A DNA stretch of 64,000 nt from Prunus persica (GCF_000346465.2 NC_034009.1:39662456-39726455); one strand, 5' to 3'. Counted from the first letter of the stretch, positions 45,200 to 57,397 are shown. Notes: generated from the sequence alone by a model not told the origin. Made by a program: numbers and translations.

Positions 45200-46022
45200 C
45201 GGCCCGATGCCTCCTTCTTCCCCATTTTCTGGTTTCTCTCCGTTTCTTCCTCTCTCTCCGCCGTCACCTTAGCCCTCTCTCTCTGCCATCACCTCAGCCA
45301 CCTCCGCTCGTTCCGTAGCCTCCCTGCCGTCACCGTCGAGCCTGCCGTCGCAATTTCGTCAGTTTTTCCCGATTCTTCGCCGGCCGATTTCTCTCTCCTC
45401 CGGCCACCATTTTCGACGCCTAAGGTATGATTTCTCGACTATTTTTTGTGCTCTAGCTGATGGTTGGTTAGGATTTCTTGAATTTTCGCTATAGGAAATA
45501 GGAATTAAAACCCTAGGTTTTGGCCGCTTTGGGAATTTCAAATCCGGCCACTTCCGGCCATTTTTCGGGGTAGGTCCGAGAACAAAAGTGGCTCCAATTA
45601 ATGTTTTCAACCTAGGGTAGGAACCTTGGCCCTTAGTTTTTAGAATTTTCCGACGAATGTTATCGCTTTGGACACCCACGCGCTGCCGGCGCGTGTGGTG
45701 GCGCGTGGGATGTTGTGGCAGTGGGGCATTGGGTCCCAGAGCAATCCCCTGTTTGTCACGAGCGCGTAGGTTTGCTCGGATTTGAATTTGGTTATCGTTT
45801 GAGTCTTGATCGGATTTCGGCTATTGTGCGATTTCCAGGTTTGATATGTTCGGACCGTTGGATCGAACTCAAACTCACGTAGTTGTACCTTTGTGTTTCT
45901 ACGATCGTTTAGGATTCGACCGATCGTTGATCGGTGTCCCGGATACTTCGAAATTCCAAACCCTAGGTGAAGCTATGCTTTTAATTAATTAGTTTAAATT
46001 CTTAATGAAATTATATGTGCAG
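45200..46022 (+). promoter_or_regulatory. TNPA-like gene leader with 5' intron
   Basis: A CT-rich leader (45205-45422, TTCCTCTCTCTCCG) ends near GACGCCTAAG|GTATGA (about 45425), a good donor. An acceptor TGTGCAG ends at 46022, immediately before ATGTCAGAT. This is inferred from splice-like signals only. Confidence 0.5.
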
Positions 46023-47825
46023 ATGTCAGATTTGATTAGACGTGGTAGGTCGATGATGACTGCACCGAGTTCGGATCCCCCTGCTCAGTCGGCATATGCT
46101 GCCACTGCTCCAGCTTTGATGGAGCACGTGCTGGTTGGTCCCGGGGCGTCCCAGGCGCCTGCGTCATCTGCGTCATCCGTCGCGCAGCCAGCTAGTGCTA
46201 GGCGGCGGCACCGGCCCGCCGACACGACATCGACCGACGGTACTGGTGCCTCGGGATCACAGCCAGATATAACTACCATTTTGTATTGTTAATTTTATAT
46301 TGAAATTTGACAATGTTGTTTATTTAACATTAATATCTTTTTTCTTTGCAGCGAAGAAGAACACCTGAGGGCCGTGTCGTCAGCTGAAGACGGCGAAGGT
46401 CACCCGGGTGACCAACAGTCGTATCAGCATCGGATACGACGAGCGCCATCGGGCTGCACCGACGGCGGAGTTGCATAGCTCCTTGGCCCACGACATTGGC
46501 CACGTCGTGCGGACCCATTGCCTGATGCAATGGAAGTCTTGGAGGGTCATGCCTGACGAGATCAAGGTGGAGGTTCGCGGCCAGTTGTCGGTATGTACCT
46601 TACATTTTCATTAATTTTCTTTAAAATTGTGTATATTTCTATTACTTAACGTATCTAATTAATTGATTGCAGACGAACTATAACTTGGAGGATCTCGACG
46701 AAGAGTCGTTGGCGTACGTCAACAGACTCTTCGCTGAGAGGTACAAGCAGTGGAAGAGCGACTTGCACCATCATTTTCAGGCCTTTGATGATCCGCAAGT
46801 CGCTCTTCAGGAGGGTTGCCCGAAGGAGCTTGAGGGGCGGGAGGATAGTTGGGAGTGGCTCTGCGCTCATTTTCAAGCGTCCGAATATGTGGTATTTTTT
46901 TAATAATATTTGTTTAATTATTACTTATTTCTTATTAATGTTTATTTCATTTTTTTTATTTCATTATTATTTAATTTGTTATGTTTTAACTAATACGTTT
47001 CATTTTTTGTATAACAGAATAAGGCCCAAGTGAATAAGGGTAATAGGAAGAAGAAGACCCTTCTCCACCATTCCGGCTCCAGGCCCTTTTCGTATAGGAT
47101 GGATGCCCGGCGACGGGTAATAATCACATAATTTATATTTCATTTTTAATGTCATTTTTATTAATTTATTTTTTTCATACTAATATTTTTCTTCTCTTGT
47201 TCAATTTAGGAGGGGTCCAAGTTCCCAGAGATCGACGTCTTTGGTGACGTTTATGTTCGACCCGGGAATGAGTTGGCCGAGTCCCTTCATGTAAGTATTA
47301 TTTAATTTTAATTCTTATGTTACGCATTCAATTTATATGCATGTTTAAATTTATATTTTATGTTATGTTCAACAGACGACGATGGTGGAGAGGAGCCAGT
47401 TGGTTCTTCAGGAGTCCGCCTCCCAGCTTCCTCCCGAGACTCCGATCGAGTCTGTGGCTCCTCCACAGGATGCTGGATTTCAGATCTTGACGGAGACGTT
47501 GGATCAGACTCTCGGGAGGAGGCCGGGGACATATTGTCGAGGGATGGGGAATGCCCGGCGGAGGGAACCTAGACCTCGTTCATCGGCCCAGTCAAACAGT
47601 CAGGTGACTGCTTTGACAGCACAGGTGGCCGAGCTTCAGGGTCAGATGTCGGTGATTCTACAGTCCCTCGCACAGAGCGGCTTTCCAATCCCGCAGTTTC
47701 GTGCGTCAACCTCCCAGCCCGTCCACCCCGAGTATGCCCACCAGACCACTGCCCCGGTGGACGCCCAGACCTCCGAGCCGCATACTGGCGACGACCCGAT
47801 TGATTTTGCTTCATTATTTGATTAG
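46023..47825 (+). pseudogene. TNPA-like CACTA protein (Transposase_24, Ptta/En/Spm), one in-frame stop
   Basis: Six exons can be joined in phase: 46023-46287, 46352-46590, 46673-46891, 47018-47116, 47210-47290 and 47376-47825 (450 codons). Exon 1 is an Ala/Ser/Pro-rich leader. Exons 2-5 match the Ptta/En/Spm Transposase_24 region (HDIGHVVRTHCLMQWKSWRV, DSWEWLCAHFQASEYV, NRKKKTLLHHSGSRPFSYR). Exon 6 contains a coiled coil (VTALTAQVAELQGQMSVILQ) for oligomerisation. A TGA at 46366 interrupts exon 2, where related proteins have Arg (TRGP). TNPA-type proteins bind the subterminal motifs; the internal array directly upstream suggests self-regulation. Exons are GC-richer than those of the TNPD-like gene. 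Confidence 0.82.
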
Positions 47826-48017
47826 TGTATTTATTTTCATCATAAACATTTATTTTATTTGTAATACATTTATTTTATTTTATAACAAAATTTTGTTCTA
47901 ATTTATTTTTATTGCAATTTCATTGTTTAATCAATAAAAAAACCAATTTTATTTAAAAAAAATAAAAATAAATAAAAAACAAAAACAAAAAAAACAAAAA
48001 AAAATTGTAATATTATT

Positions 48018-48573
48018 TTTGCGCGACGGAAGACATTTCGTCGCGCAAAACCACATGTAACAAAAAAAATTAAAAAAATCAATTTTTTATTACTTTAATT
48101 CTTGCGCGACGAATACATACGTCTCGCAAACATTTTTTGCGCGACGAAATGTTTCGTCGCGCAACAGCTTTTGCGCGACGACTGAAATTTTCGTCGCCAA
48201 ATAGATGAGCGACGAAAACTTTCTCATCGCGCGAATAGTTCTGCGACGAATATATACGTCTCCCGGACTAGTTTTGCGCGACGAATTATTTTCGTCGCGC
48301 TATTCGTTTCGTCGCGCAAATATACGTGCGCCGAATACTTTATCGTCGCGCAAATATTTATGCGACGAACAGTTGTTTCGTCTCCACACCGTTGGTGCAA
48401 CGATGGTTTACCCGTCGCACAATTATGCGCGACGAAGTGTTGTACCTCGTCGCGCAAAGGCTTTCTTCACGATCTTCGCGCGACGGAAGGTGCGCGACGA
48501 ATTTTTTGTCGCGCTGAAATTAGGGCGACTAAATAAGACTTTGCGCGACGTTTTGTTATTCGTCGCGCAAAGA
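48018..48573. repeat. 3' subterminal repeat array of CACTA element 1
   Basis: Dense GCGCGACGAA / TTCGTCGCGC motifs in both orientations up to the terminal inverted repeat. The poly-A-rich stretch at 47930-48010 lies just before it. Confidence 0.85.
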
Positions 48574-48592
48574 GTAAAATGTAGTAGTGAGA

Positions 48593-49158
48593 CTTGTTGG
48601 AGACAAAACAGGTAAACAAATTACTTGTATTAGACTCACAAAATATTACAACAAGACAACTCTCAAAGAAAAGACAAACTCTCACACTTCTCACAAGGAC
48701 TACTTAACTTTATAGCTTATTGCATATAGCATATGCAAACACAATTAGAACATACCTACGTACACTATGGGAACACTCGTGTATATTTCAACACAAGAAA
48801 ACATGTGCACCGTGCACGGTTCACATGAAGTAAGAAATGAAGAGGAAATAAAGAAGAAGAATACAAAAGAAAATGGAGATGAGAAAAAAAAAAAAACCGA
48901 ATAATGAAAAATGAATTGACAATTATATATGGTTGACATTAGATCTAATATTATATGTAACAACTATTGATCTAAAATAAACATTAAATCAAACAATAAT
49001 TAAAAGATTTGACAATATAAAAATTTATTGAGGACAAAAAAAGGCAAAAACTTATGAAAAATGGAAACAATAAATATGAACTGAGTCATCAACTCACCAT
49101 GGTAAGTTTGCTGACGTATAAAAATAGTCAATGGACATCGAAAAGTAATTGGCTTACA
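48593..49158. other. Spacer, no gene seen
   Basis: AT-rich with a poly-A tract near 48885; no features supported. Confidence 0.45.
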
Positions 49159-49570
49159 TCAAAAATTAAAATCACGTGGGTTATTCCTAAGAAACCTTAA
49201 TATTTGCCTTCCATTTGTTCCAGCAAAATAAAAGTCATTGCTACTTATTGTAACCCCTTTTCCAAGCTTATTAATCAAAGTAGACACCTCACTGCTGTCA
49301 CCTAGCCAATTTTCAACAATGTCATACTTAACAAGCAACTCCACATCCTTTGAGGTGTTCACAAAACGATCCATGAGACTAACATAATCACTTATGTACG
49401 TCTCCTCGTAGTGGCATTGTTCAAATGCGATGAGATTTCTAATTAATACCTCTGTATGATCGCTTATTTTCAATCTTGGAATTTCAAGAGTCCGGCCAGC
49501 AAATCTAATAAGGTATTCATTGATCCCTCATTCAACTTGAACCCTGCCCTGTGTAGCTCTGTGATGCTGG
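49159..49570 (-). pseudogene. DUF247 fragment (C-terminal half), copy 2
   Basis: The minus-strand frame carries LIRNLIAFEQCHYEETYISD, DVELLVKYDIVENW and INKLGKGV, matching the copy at 23.5-24.0 kb. Upstream of a frameshift near 49490, a further family segment reads ELHRAGFKLNEGS. No membrane anchor or N-terminal half is present. Confidence 0.8.
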
Positions 49571-50263
49571 GTGTGTTTATAGTTATGAGTTTCCCGTCAT
49601 TAGTTTTTAGGGTTATTCGTTATATGAGTCCCTGAACTTAGACCCGATTTGCATTTTAGTCCCTCAATTTCCAAAATCGTTCCAGTGGTCCTTCAACTTT
49701 AGTTTCGTTAGGACAAATGGTCCTGCCGTCAAATGATTATAAAGTGGAAAAAACAAGAACAAAAAAGGAAGTGAGTTAAATTTGCACCTGCTATGTTCAA
49801 ACGACAAAGTTCGTTTCCGTTTGGTCGATTACAAGAGAAGCTCAATGCAGCTTACTTGGTTCCTCTTGGTAGATGGAAATATAATTTTTCTCCTAATAAC
49901 AAAGGTTTAGTGCAATCAATGATGGGCTGTATAGAACAACTTTTTTGTTTTATATGTTTATGTGAGACAAGTTTTGCCAGATTGAATTAATGTCTTCTAG
50001 CTATGTACCTTATCTTTTTGCCGGGCCATGAGTTGAATGTAGAGGCAGAGCATGGCCTTGGGTTTGTAAAAGACAAAAGACTGAACCAGACGTAATTATT
50101 TAGATTTTGGATCCAGTTCCACATCCCAAAGAGAAAACCACAAGTTTGCAAGCAAGTTTGTCCATATTAACACTACGTAGAGTATAGGCAGTGTGCTACT
50201 CATCTCACTTTCTCAACCTACCCTATATTTGTCTAAAAGAGTTTCTAATTTCGTGTACTGATT
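49571..50263. other. Spacer left of CACTA element 2
   Basis: It contains repeat-like GTCCCTGAACTTAGAC / TAGTCCCTCAATTTCC phrases (49625-49700), a motif seen in many plant repeats, and the 50198-50262 segment homologous to 18215-18290. No gene is supported. Confidence 0.45.
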
Positions 50264-51489
50264 CACTACTACATTTTACACTTTGTGCGACGAAGAGAAT
50301 TTCGTCACGCAAAATACATTGGTCGCGCAAAGTTTAAAAAAAATTTTAAAAAAATAAAAAATTCCCGCGTCCAATTTTTGGTACTTGTCCAAATTTTTTG
50401 AGTTTTGCGCGACGAATACTAACATCGCGCAAATATTTGCGCGACGAAATATTTTTTGTTTTAAATTTTTTTAATTTAAAATAAACTAATTTAATAGTTT
50501 GCGCTACGAAATATTTTGTCGCGCAAGGTTTTTGACTTTTTGTTTTATTATTTCTTTAATATGAATTTATTTATATGAATTTTTTGAAATTTTTACTTTT
50601 TAAATTTAATTTAATTGTATGATTTCTTTTTAAAATTACTTTAATTTAAATTGATATTAATTTTTACTTTTTAAATTTAATTTAATTGTATGATTTTTTT
50701 TAATTACTTTAATTTAAATTGACATATTCAAAATAAAATTACATATGAAAAATAGTGATTAAATTATCCAATAAATATATATATATATATAATATTCAAA
50801 ATGTACACATAAATTAACAAAGCACAATAATAAAATCCTAATACAAGCGTATTGTGGTGGTAGTGTCGGAGGATATGTTTTGATAGCTTCCTAATCCTCA
50901 ACTTTAGCCGTCAAAGTCTCGATGATTCCCTACAAAAAAAATAAATATGGTCAAATAACCACAAACAAAAAAAAAAAAAAAAAAAAAGGCATAATCTCCC
51001 CTAAAATTGTTATACCACAAATCCAACCCAAACTCCAATCCCTCCCCTTTACTCAACCCCAAAACCCACACAAACTCAAAATTAACTCCAAAAACACATA
51101 TTAATGAAAAAAATTTAAAATTTGGAGAGAATATACCTTTTGGCAAGATTGAGAGTGAATGAGAGGGAGAAGTGAGTGTGAGAGAATTAGAGAAGATAGT
51201 GATAGAGAGATGAGAGAGATGAGAGAGTGAGTGAGAGAGAGTGAGAGATAGTGAAGAGAGAGATGAGAGATTAAGTGAGAGGAGTGAGTGAGAGAAATGG
51301 TGGGATTTGGGGAGAGGGAAAGAGAAAGGAGAGGTAAGAGTAGAGAAAGGCATTGAGAAAATGGTGGATGAGTTATTTCGGTTTTAAAAACCGTATCACT
51401 TTGCGTGACGAAAAATATTGTTGGTCGCGCAAAGGTTTGCGCGACGAAAAATATTGGAATATTGATCGCGCAAACTTTTGAGCGACGAA

Positions 51490-52070
51490 ACATATTGGTC
51501 GCGCAAAGTCTAAAAAAATTATTTAAAAAAAATAAAAATCCCCGCGTCCCATTTTTGGTACCCGCCAAAATTTTTAAATTTTTGCGCGACGAATATAGGA
51601 ATATTGATCGCGCAAAGTCTAAAAAAATTATTTAAAAAAATAAAAATCCCCGCGTCCCATTTTTGGTACCCGCCAAAATTTTTAAATTTTTGCGCGACGA
51701 ATATAGGAATATTGGTCGCGCAAAGTCTAAAAAAATTATTTAAAAAAATAAAAATCCCCGCGTCCCATTTTTGGTACCCGCCAAAATTTTTCAATTTTTG
51801 CGCGACGAAAAATACATATTGGTCGCGCAAAGTCTAAAAAAATTATTTAAAAAAATAAAAATCCCCGCGTCCCATTTTTGGTACCCGCCAAAATTTTTAA
51901 ATTTTTGCGCGACGAAAAATACATACTGGTCGCGCAAAGTCTAAAAAAATTCCCGCGTCCGATTTTTGGTACCCGCCCAAATTTTTGCGAGACGAAAAAT
52001 ATATATTGGTCGCGCAAAGTTTTGAGCGACAAAAAATATTGGTCGCGCAAAGTCTAAAATTTTTTTATTT
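51490..52070 (+). repeat. 108-bp tandem array in CACTA element 2
   Basis: Units containing GTCTAAAAAAATTATTT, CGCGTCCCATTTTTGGTACC and one GCGCGACGAA motif repeat with starts at 51509, 51617, 51725, 51832 and 51939, then degrade. The GCGCGACG sites are thereby amplified. Confidence 0.88.
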
Positions 52071-52368
52071 TTTTTTTAAAATCCAGCGTCCCATTTTTGG
52101 TACCCGTCCAAATTTTTAGAGTTTTGCGCGACAAACTGTTGGTTGCGCAAACTTTTGAGAGACGAAAAATTGGTTCGTAACACAATATTTATAAAAATAA
52201 TTGTTATGAATAATAAAAATAAAATTATTTTATTTTACAATTTAAAATATAAATAAGGTTAAAGCTGCTTAAGAAATATATATACTATTCAATTTCTTAA
52301 GTGTTATACGTACAAAATAAATAAATTTAAAGGTACTTAATAAATAAATATATATACACACACCATTC

Positions 52369-53635
52369 AACGATCCAACCGTCAGACTTATTTGTATATA
52401 CTTCAAGATCGTATACCCCAAAAATCACAAAAAACAAACATTTAGAGATCTAGTAACGAGACAAAACTTTTCGATGGTTATAAATGAAAAATTACGATTT
52501 AACGGTTATTTTAACTCCGATTTTGATGATTTTTTTTTACAGCTACACTCCTTGACCATATATGAATACAATGACTGAATTTGATCTTCAATTTAAAATA
52601 TTTACACTAGTGGATACCACAAAATCTTATGTTATATCTAACGAACGTATAAATAACCTCTTAATTGTTAGTGAATATATTGTTTTGATGGCATATGCAT
52701 TCACCAAAACTAGTTTCAACGATCCAACCATCAAACTTGTTTGTTTATACTTCGAGATCATATACGCCAAAAATCAGAAAAAATAAACATTCAGAGATCA
52801 AGTAATGGGACAAAAATTTTCGACGGTTATAATGAAAAATCACGATTTAACGGTTATTTTAACTCCGATTTTGATGATTTTTTACAGCTACACTCCTTGA
52901 CCCTATATGAATACAATGACTGAATTTGATCTTCAATTTAAAATATTTACACTAGTGTATACCACAAAATCTTATGTTATATTTAACGAACGTATAAATA
53001 AACTCTTAATTGTTAGTGAATATATTGTTTTGATGGCATATGCATTCACCAAAACTAGTTTCAACGATCCAACCGTCAAACTTGTTTGTTTATACTTCGA
53101 GATCATATACGCCAAAAATCGGAAAAAATAAACATTCAGAGATCAAGTAATGGGACAAAACTTTTCGACGGTTATAATGAAAAATCACGATTTAACGGTT
53201 ATTTTAACTCCGATTTTGATGATTTTTTACAGCTACACTCCTTGAACCTATATGAATACAATGACTGAATTTGATCTTCAATTTAAAATATTTACACTAG
53301 TGGATACCACAAAATCTTATGTTATATTTAACGAACGTATAAATAAACTCTTAATTGTTAGTGAATATATTGTTTTGATGGCATATGCATTTACCAAAAC
53401 TAGTTTCAACGATCCAACCGTCAACCTTGTTTGTTTATACTTCGAGATCATATACGCCAAAAATCGGAAAAAATAAACATTCAGAGATCAAGTAATGAGA
53501 CAAAACTTTTCGACGGTTATAATGAAAAATCACGATTTAACGGTTATTTTAACTCCGATTTTGATGATTTTTTACAGCTACACTCCTTGACCCTATATGA
53601 ATACAATGAACTAATTCGATCGTCAATTTAAAATA
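52369..53635 (+). repeat. 345-bp tandem array in CACTA element 2, about 3.7 copies
   Basis: AACGATCCAACC phrases recur about every 345-350 bp from 52369, and ATGAATACAATGACTGAATT recurs at 52562, 52907 and 53252. Because 345 is divisible by three, identical 74- and 60-residue ORFs recur; they are not genes. Inverted copies lie in element 1 at 43431-44025. Confidence 0.9.
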
Positions 53636-54217
53636 TATATTTTCTAACAAAAACCCAATCTGAACAACAATAATATATTTTTCTAACAAAAATCCGATCC
53701 GATCTAAAATAATAAATTTAAAGCTACTTAATAAATATATATACTGTTTAATTTCTTAAGTGTTATGCATACAAAATAAAAAACAAAAATAAATTAGTAT
53801 AGGCGACAAAATGTTTGGATTACGTCATGCAAAGATTTTAAAATATATATATATATTATTTTTATAAGGACTTTGCGCGACGAAGTTCATTGTTTCGTCG
53901 CGCAAAGTCACTTTGAGCGACGATGTATTGTTGTCGCGCAAAAGTTTGTCGCGCAAAGTTACTTTGCGCGACGAATTTTTTTTCATCGCTCAAAATTTGG
54001 TCGCGCAAGACTTTGAGTGACGATGTATTGTCGTCGCGCAAAAGTTTGTCGCGCGAAGTGACTTTGCGCTACGAATTGTTTTTCGTCACGCAAAATTTGG
54101 TCGCGCAAGACTTTGAGCGACGAAGTTTTGAGTTTCGTCGCGCAAAGTGACTTTGAGCGACGAATAGTTTTTCGTCGCGCAAAATTTGGTCGCGCAAGGG
54201 GTTTTTTTTTACTAGTA

Positions 54218-55574
54218 TGAGTTTTATATACAATTTATAACAATATTTTCAGGCAAAAAAATGTCTTGGCAAGAAAATGTACAATTTGTTACGTACTTAA
54301 CTGGAACGATTACCTTCAAATTCCTATGGCCAATTACCTTCTTTTTTCTTCCTTTTTTTTTTTTTTTTTTTTTTGGTTGTTGTTGTTCTTTTGATCAAGT
54401 TGCATATTCCAAAGAACGAAAACCAGTACAGGCTCTTTTCCAATGCAAGCTCTTTTCCCATGTTTCCCTCTGTTTTTCTCCTATTTTTCTTATATGGAAG
54501 TGATTAAAATACACCTCTAAGCTTGTTTTGCGTTTGGTAACCGACTGTAAAAGCTCAATGCAGATAGTTTGAGGTAGAATTTTCTCCAATTTTACTAGCA
54601 CAGTGATAAGCTATACTATATGTAACAACAAATTGCTTTAATAATGATAATGAAAAAAGTGTGATCCATCGAATATTTGCGGGGTTTTGTTCCAAGTCAA
54701 CACATCAAATTCTTTTACACCATGAAATTAAAAAAAATTTATTCAACCATCTCGACCTTATGCTCGATCATTTTGCACAAGCAACCGTCCACGTACCCCA
54801 ATAATTTAAAAGGGCTGATGATCTTTAATTTGGCGAAAGCTTCTATCTACTTCTACCGCGCTATATATGAGCTATGCAATTGTGACGGTGTTACATGACG
54901 TCACAATGTCGTAGGGATAAAAAAATAATAGTCATGGTTTCTTATTAATGTTAATACAGGCATAGCAAAAAGCTTGTATTTCTAGTGGTTAAGAACAATT
55001 ACCCATGCACTTGAGATATTATGTGCTTAAATCCCCTCTTCCCCAATATTTCTTGTATAAAAATAAAAATAAAAATAAAAATAATAAAGATATTGATATT
55101 GTATTCTATAAAGTGTTGGACATGTTTTATACCCCTTTACTGCAAATTACAGTTTGACACATGTACAAAAATAATAGGTAAGTGTTGGACATCAAGAGTA
55201 CTTACATATAGGTTTAATAGGTAAGTTTTGAATATTTCTGTCTTTAGCTTTAATTATTGAAAATCAACCTATTATCATATTAAAGACTTATCCATGTTCA
55301 ACGTACATTCTCTTATTTTTCTCTCATTGAAGTAAATACAAAACTAAGCACATAGTGGAAAAGTAGGTCACGATTAGGGGTGGGTTTGGTCTGGGTTGGT
55401 TCAGTTTTGGGCTCAACCCGAACACCGAACCGTAGACCTCGATTTGGCTATTTTGGAAACCAAAACTAAACCATAATTAATGAAAACCGACCACTTCAAT
55501 TACCTTCTGGTCTTCCAACCAGAAGAAAACTCAAAACTTTAACCATACCAAGTGCAACAGAATTACACCAGGCT
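54218..55574. other. Spacer, no gene seen
   Basis: It contains a poly-T run (about 54352-54374) and an (AAAAT)n stretch (55060-55085). A repeat-like segment at 55375-55500 (GGGGTGGGTTTGGTCTGGG…CGAACCGTAG) resembles generic plant repeats. No coding exon is supported. Confidence 0.45.
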
Positions 55575-56027
55575 GGAGTCAAGTTTATGATGGTTAAAGA
55601 TAAAAACTTATTTGACATACAATTTGAGAATGGAATCCTCAAAATTCCACACCTGCGAATACAGGGTTAAACAGAAATTTTCTTCCGCAATTTTATTGCC
55701 TATGAGCAGTGTGAGCTCCATGATCATTACATCAACAACTATGTCTTCGTCATGGACCGCCTGGTCGACAGTGCCAGGGATGTGGAATTGCTTGTGAAGA
55801 GTGGAATTCTTGAATCCATGCTACCGGACAGCGAGGCAGCAGGGGAATTTATTAATTCTCTTGACTTGGGGCCTATTTTAGGCAAGCTTGAAACAAGACT
55901 ATTTCAGTTCACCATGGGCTGGCCTGTCTATTATTGTAGCCGCTATACTAGTTGTGCTCACATTTATTCAAACAGTGTGCTCCGTAATGGCGCTGTAGGT
56001 TCTTCATTTCCTCAATTTCATGTTTAG
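55575..56027 (+). pseudogene. DUF247 fragment (C-terminal half), copy 3
   Basis: On the plus strand, read across a frameshift near 55690, the family signatures FIAYEQCELHDHYINNYVF, MDRLVDSARDVELLVKSGIL and FINSLDLGPIL appear. The membrane end is degraded and in shifted frames (MGWPVYYCSR). It lies in opposite orientation to the other two fragments. Confidence 0.8.
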
Positions 56028-57116
56028 TGGTTGCAGATTTGTTGCTCATGTACGTGTTTATCTAAAGTTAAATAAGAGTGATTGACTGATAGTCTGTTAG
56101 TTTGTTTTTCTGGGGTTTTTCCCCTGTTCGTCAAAAAAGAAAAAGAGAAAGAGTGATTGCTTGTGCCTGTTTGGGCCTAATTTGACACACCCAATCCAAA
56201 ATCAAAAAGTCCATGTCAATTTTGGACAGCCACCAGCATTCCCTTTGTAATTAGGCCAAAAACTGCACACCCAACCTAGCACTGGAGCCTAGAACAAACA
56301 AGGTAAACTCAGGACCCAAGCAGTTTGATTTTTTCATTTAAATTGGAATCAAGGGCCCCAAGTCAAAAAAGCCCAAGCCCAAGGCAGATTTTTTACCAAA
56401 AAGACCCAAGGAAGCCCAGTGCATGCGAATTGCTTAGCCCACAATCCCAAAACTCAAAACTAAGTTTGGCATGATTAAATAAAGATAGAGAGAAGCCCAA
56501 AATTGAAGAAACCCAAAACAGTTTTATCAAAATTGTCAGCTCTCTACCCAAGACCTAAAAAGGGTCAAAAATACCACTATTGGCAAAATTGACGCACTCA
56601 GCCTTGGATCACAAAGAAATCCACGTGACTATTTGACTTTGAGAAGTCAACAATTTCAACTAGTCACAAGAGAAGTTGATTGGAATTAATGTAGGCAGGT
56701 CATTACAGAAAAGACTTCTTTGAAACTCTGTAGCCAAAAGATCAAAATCCCTTTCTATATAATTCTGCATCAGAGTAGGTGGTCTTTCCAAGAGATAAGC
56801 AGACTACGTTTTCAAGAGATAAGTAGAGAATGAGGGAGTTGTTCAACAAGAAAAGCAAACTAACCATCATGATAGGTTGTGTTCTTTCTCTCTACAAAAA
56901 ACAATAGGGAACAAAGAAGAGTTGGTTTTTCTTTCAGAAAAAGGAAGGAAAAGACCTACATGAAAACTAATTATTGATGGTTCTTCTCTGCCAGAACAGA
57001 TAACTTCTCATTTTCTTTGACATTTAAAAATGAAAGGTCTCGCTTTTACAAAATCTGCCGCCCATTATTTAAAGATTAGAAAACCCACTCCAGCATTTCC
57101 TATAAATATGAGAGGA
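56028..57116. other. Unclassified repeat-like region with a TATA-type promoter
   Basis: No ORF of interest. A strong TATA-like CTATAAATATGAGAGG lies at 57100-57115. The surrounding sequence (AAACCCACTCCAGCATTTC) and the continuation after the Cassandra LTR (57398 on) look like one transcription unit, possibly an LTR of an older retroelement. This is inference. Confidence 0.35.
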
Positions 57117-57121
57117 GGTGA

Positions 57122-57392
57122 TGTCACATCACGGGATTGGCTCTGCCGTAGCACGATATTGTCCACTTTGCGCCCCCCTCTCTACCCTCACGGTTTTATT
57201 TTTGGGAACTCACGAGCAACTTCCCAGTGGGTCACTCATCTTGGGATTGCTCTAGCCCCCAGCTCGCTTAACTTCGGAGTTCCCATGACTCCGAAGCCAA
57301 TGAGCTCCCAAAAGGCCTCGTGTTAGATGGAGGCGGGCATGTACATATAAGGCACATCACCTCCTCTCCGTTGGTCGATGTGGGATGTTACA
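57122..57392 (-). mobile_element. Cassandra solo LTR (5S rRNA-containing), second copy
   Basis: It starts TGTCACATCACGGGATTGG and ends GATGTGGGATGTTACA, with duplication GGTGA at 57117-57121 and 57393-57397. It has the same antisense 5S-derived core as the copy at 28.6 kb (CGCTTAACTTCGGAGTTCCC). It lies about 15 bp downstream of a TATA-like box. Confidence 0.9.
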
Positions 57393-57397
57393 GGTGA

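Larger units (their letters stand above)
37782..48589 (+). mobile_element. CACTA (En/Spm) transposon, 10.8 kb, two transposase genes
   Basis: It starts CACTACTACGATTTACT and ends in the inverse of CACTACTACATTTTACT; AGA is duplicated at both sides (37779-37781 and 48590-48592). Subterminal arrays of TTTGCGCGACGAAA and its inverse TTTCGTCGCGCAAA fill about 37799-38510 and 48018-48573. Between them are a TNPD/TNP2-like gene (39311-42838) and a TNPA-like gene (46023-47825), the standard pair of an autonomous CACTA element. Each gene carries in-frame stops, so this copy is probably recently inactive. It sits just downstream of the BURP gene. Confidence 0.95.
50264..54217. mobile_element. Non-autonomous CACTA element, about 3.95 kb
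   Basis: It starts CACTACTACATTTTACAC, the same terminus as the right end of element 1. GCGCGACGAA-type motifs fill the first and last parts (50282-50530, 51400-52190, 53868-54205). The right terminus is degenerate (…ACTAGTA where …TAGTAGTG is expected), and no 3-bp duplication is clear, so the right limit is approximate. It has no transposase genes. It carries a GA-rich stretch (51130-51350), a 108-bp array and a 345-bp array. Confidence 0.8.

Noticed and set aside
52562..53631. Repeated 74- and 60-residue ORFs
   Set aside because: They recur only because the tandem unit is 345 bp, a multiple of three; the inverted copies in the other element do not preserve them.
50264..54217. A confident 3-bp TSD for the second CACTA element
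   Set aside because: ATT on the left is not matched by TGA after the degenerate right end; a TGA two bases away on the left is suggestive only.
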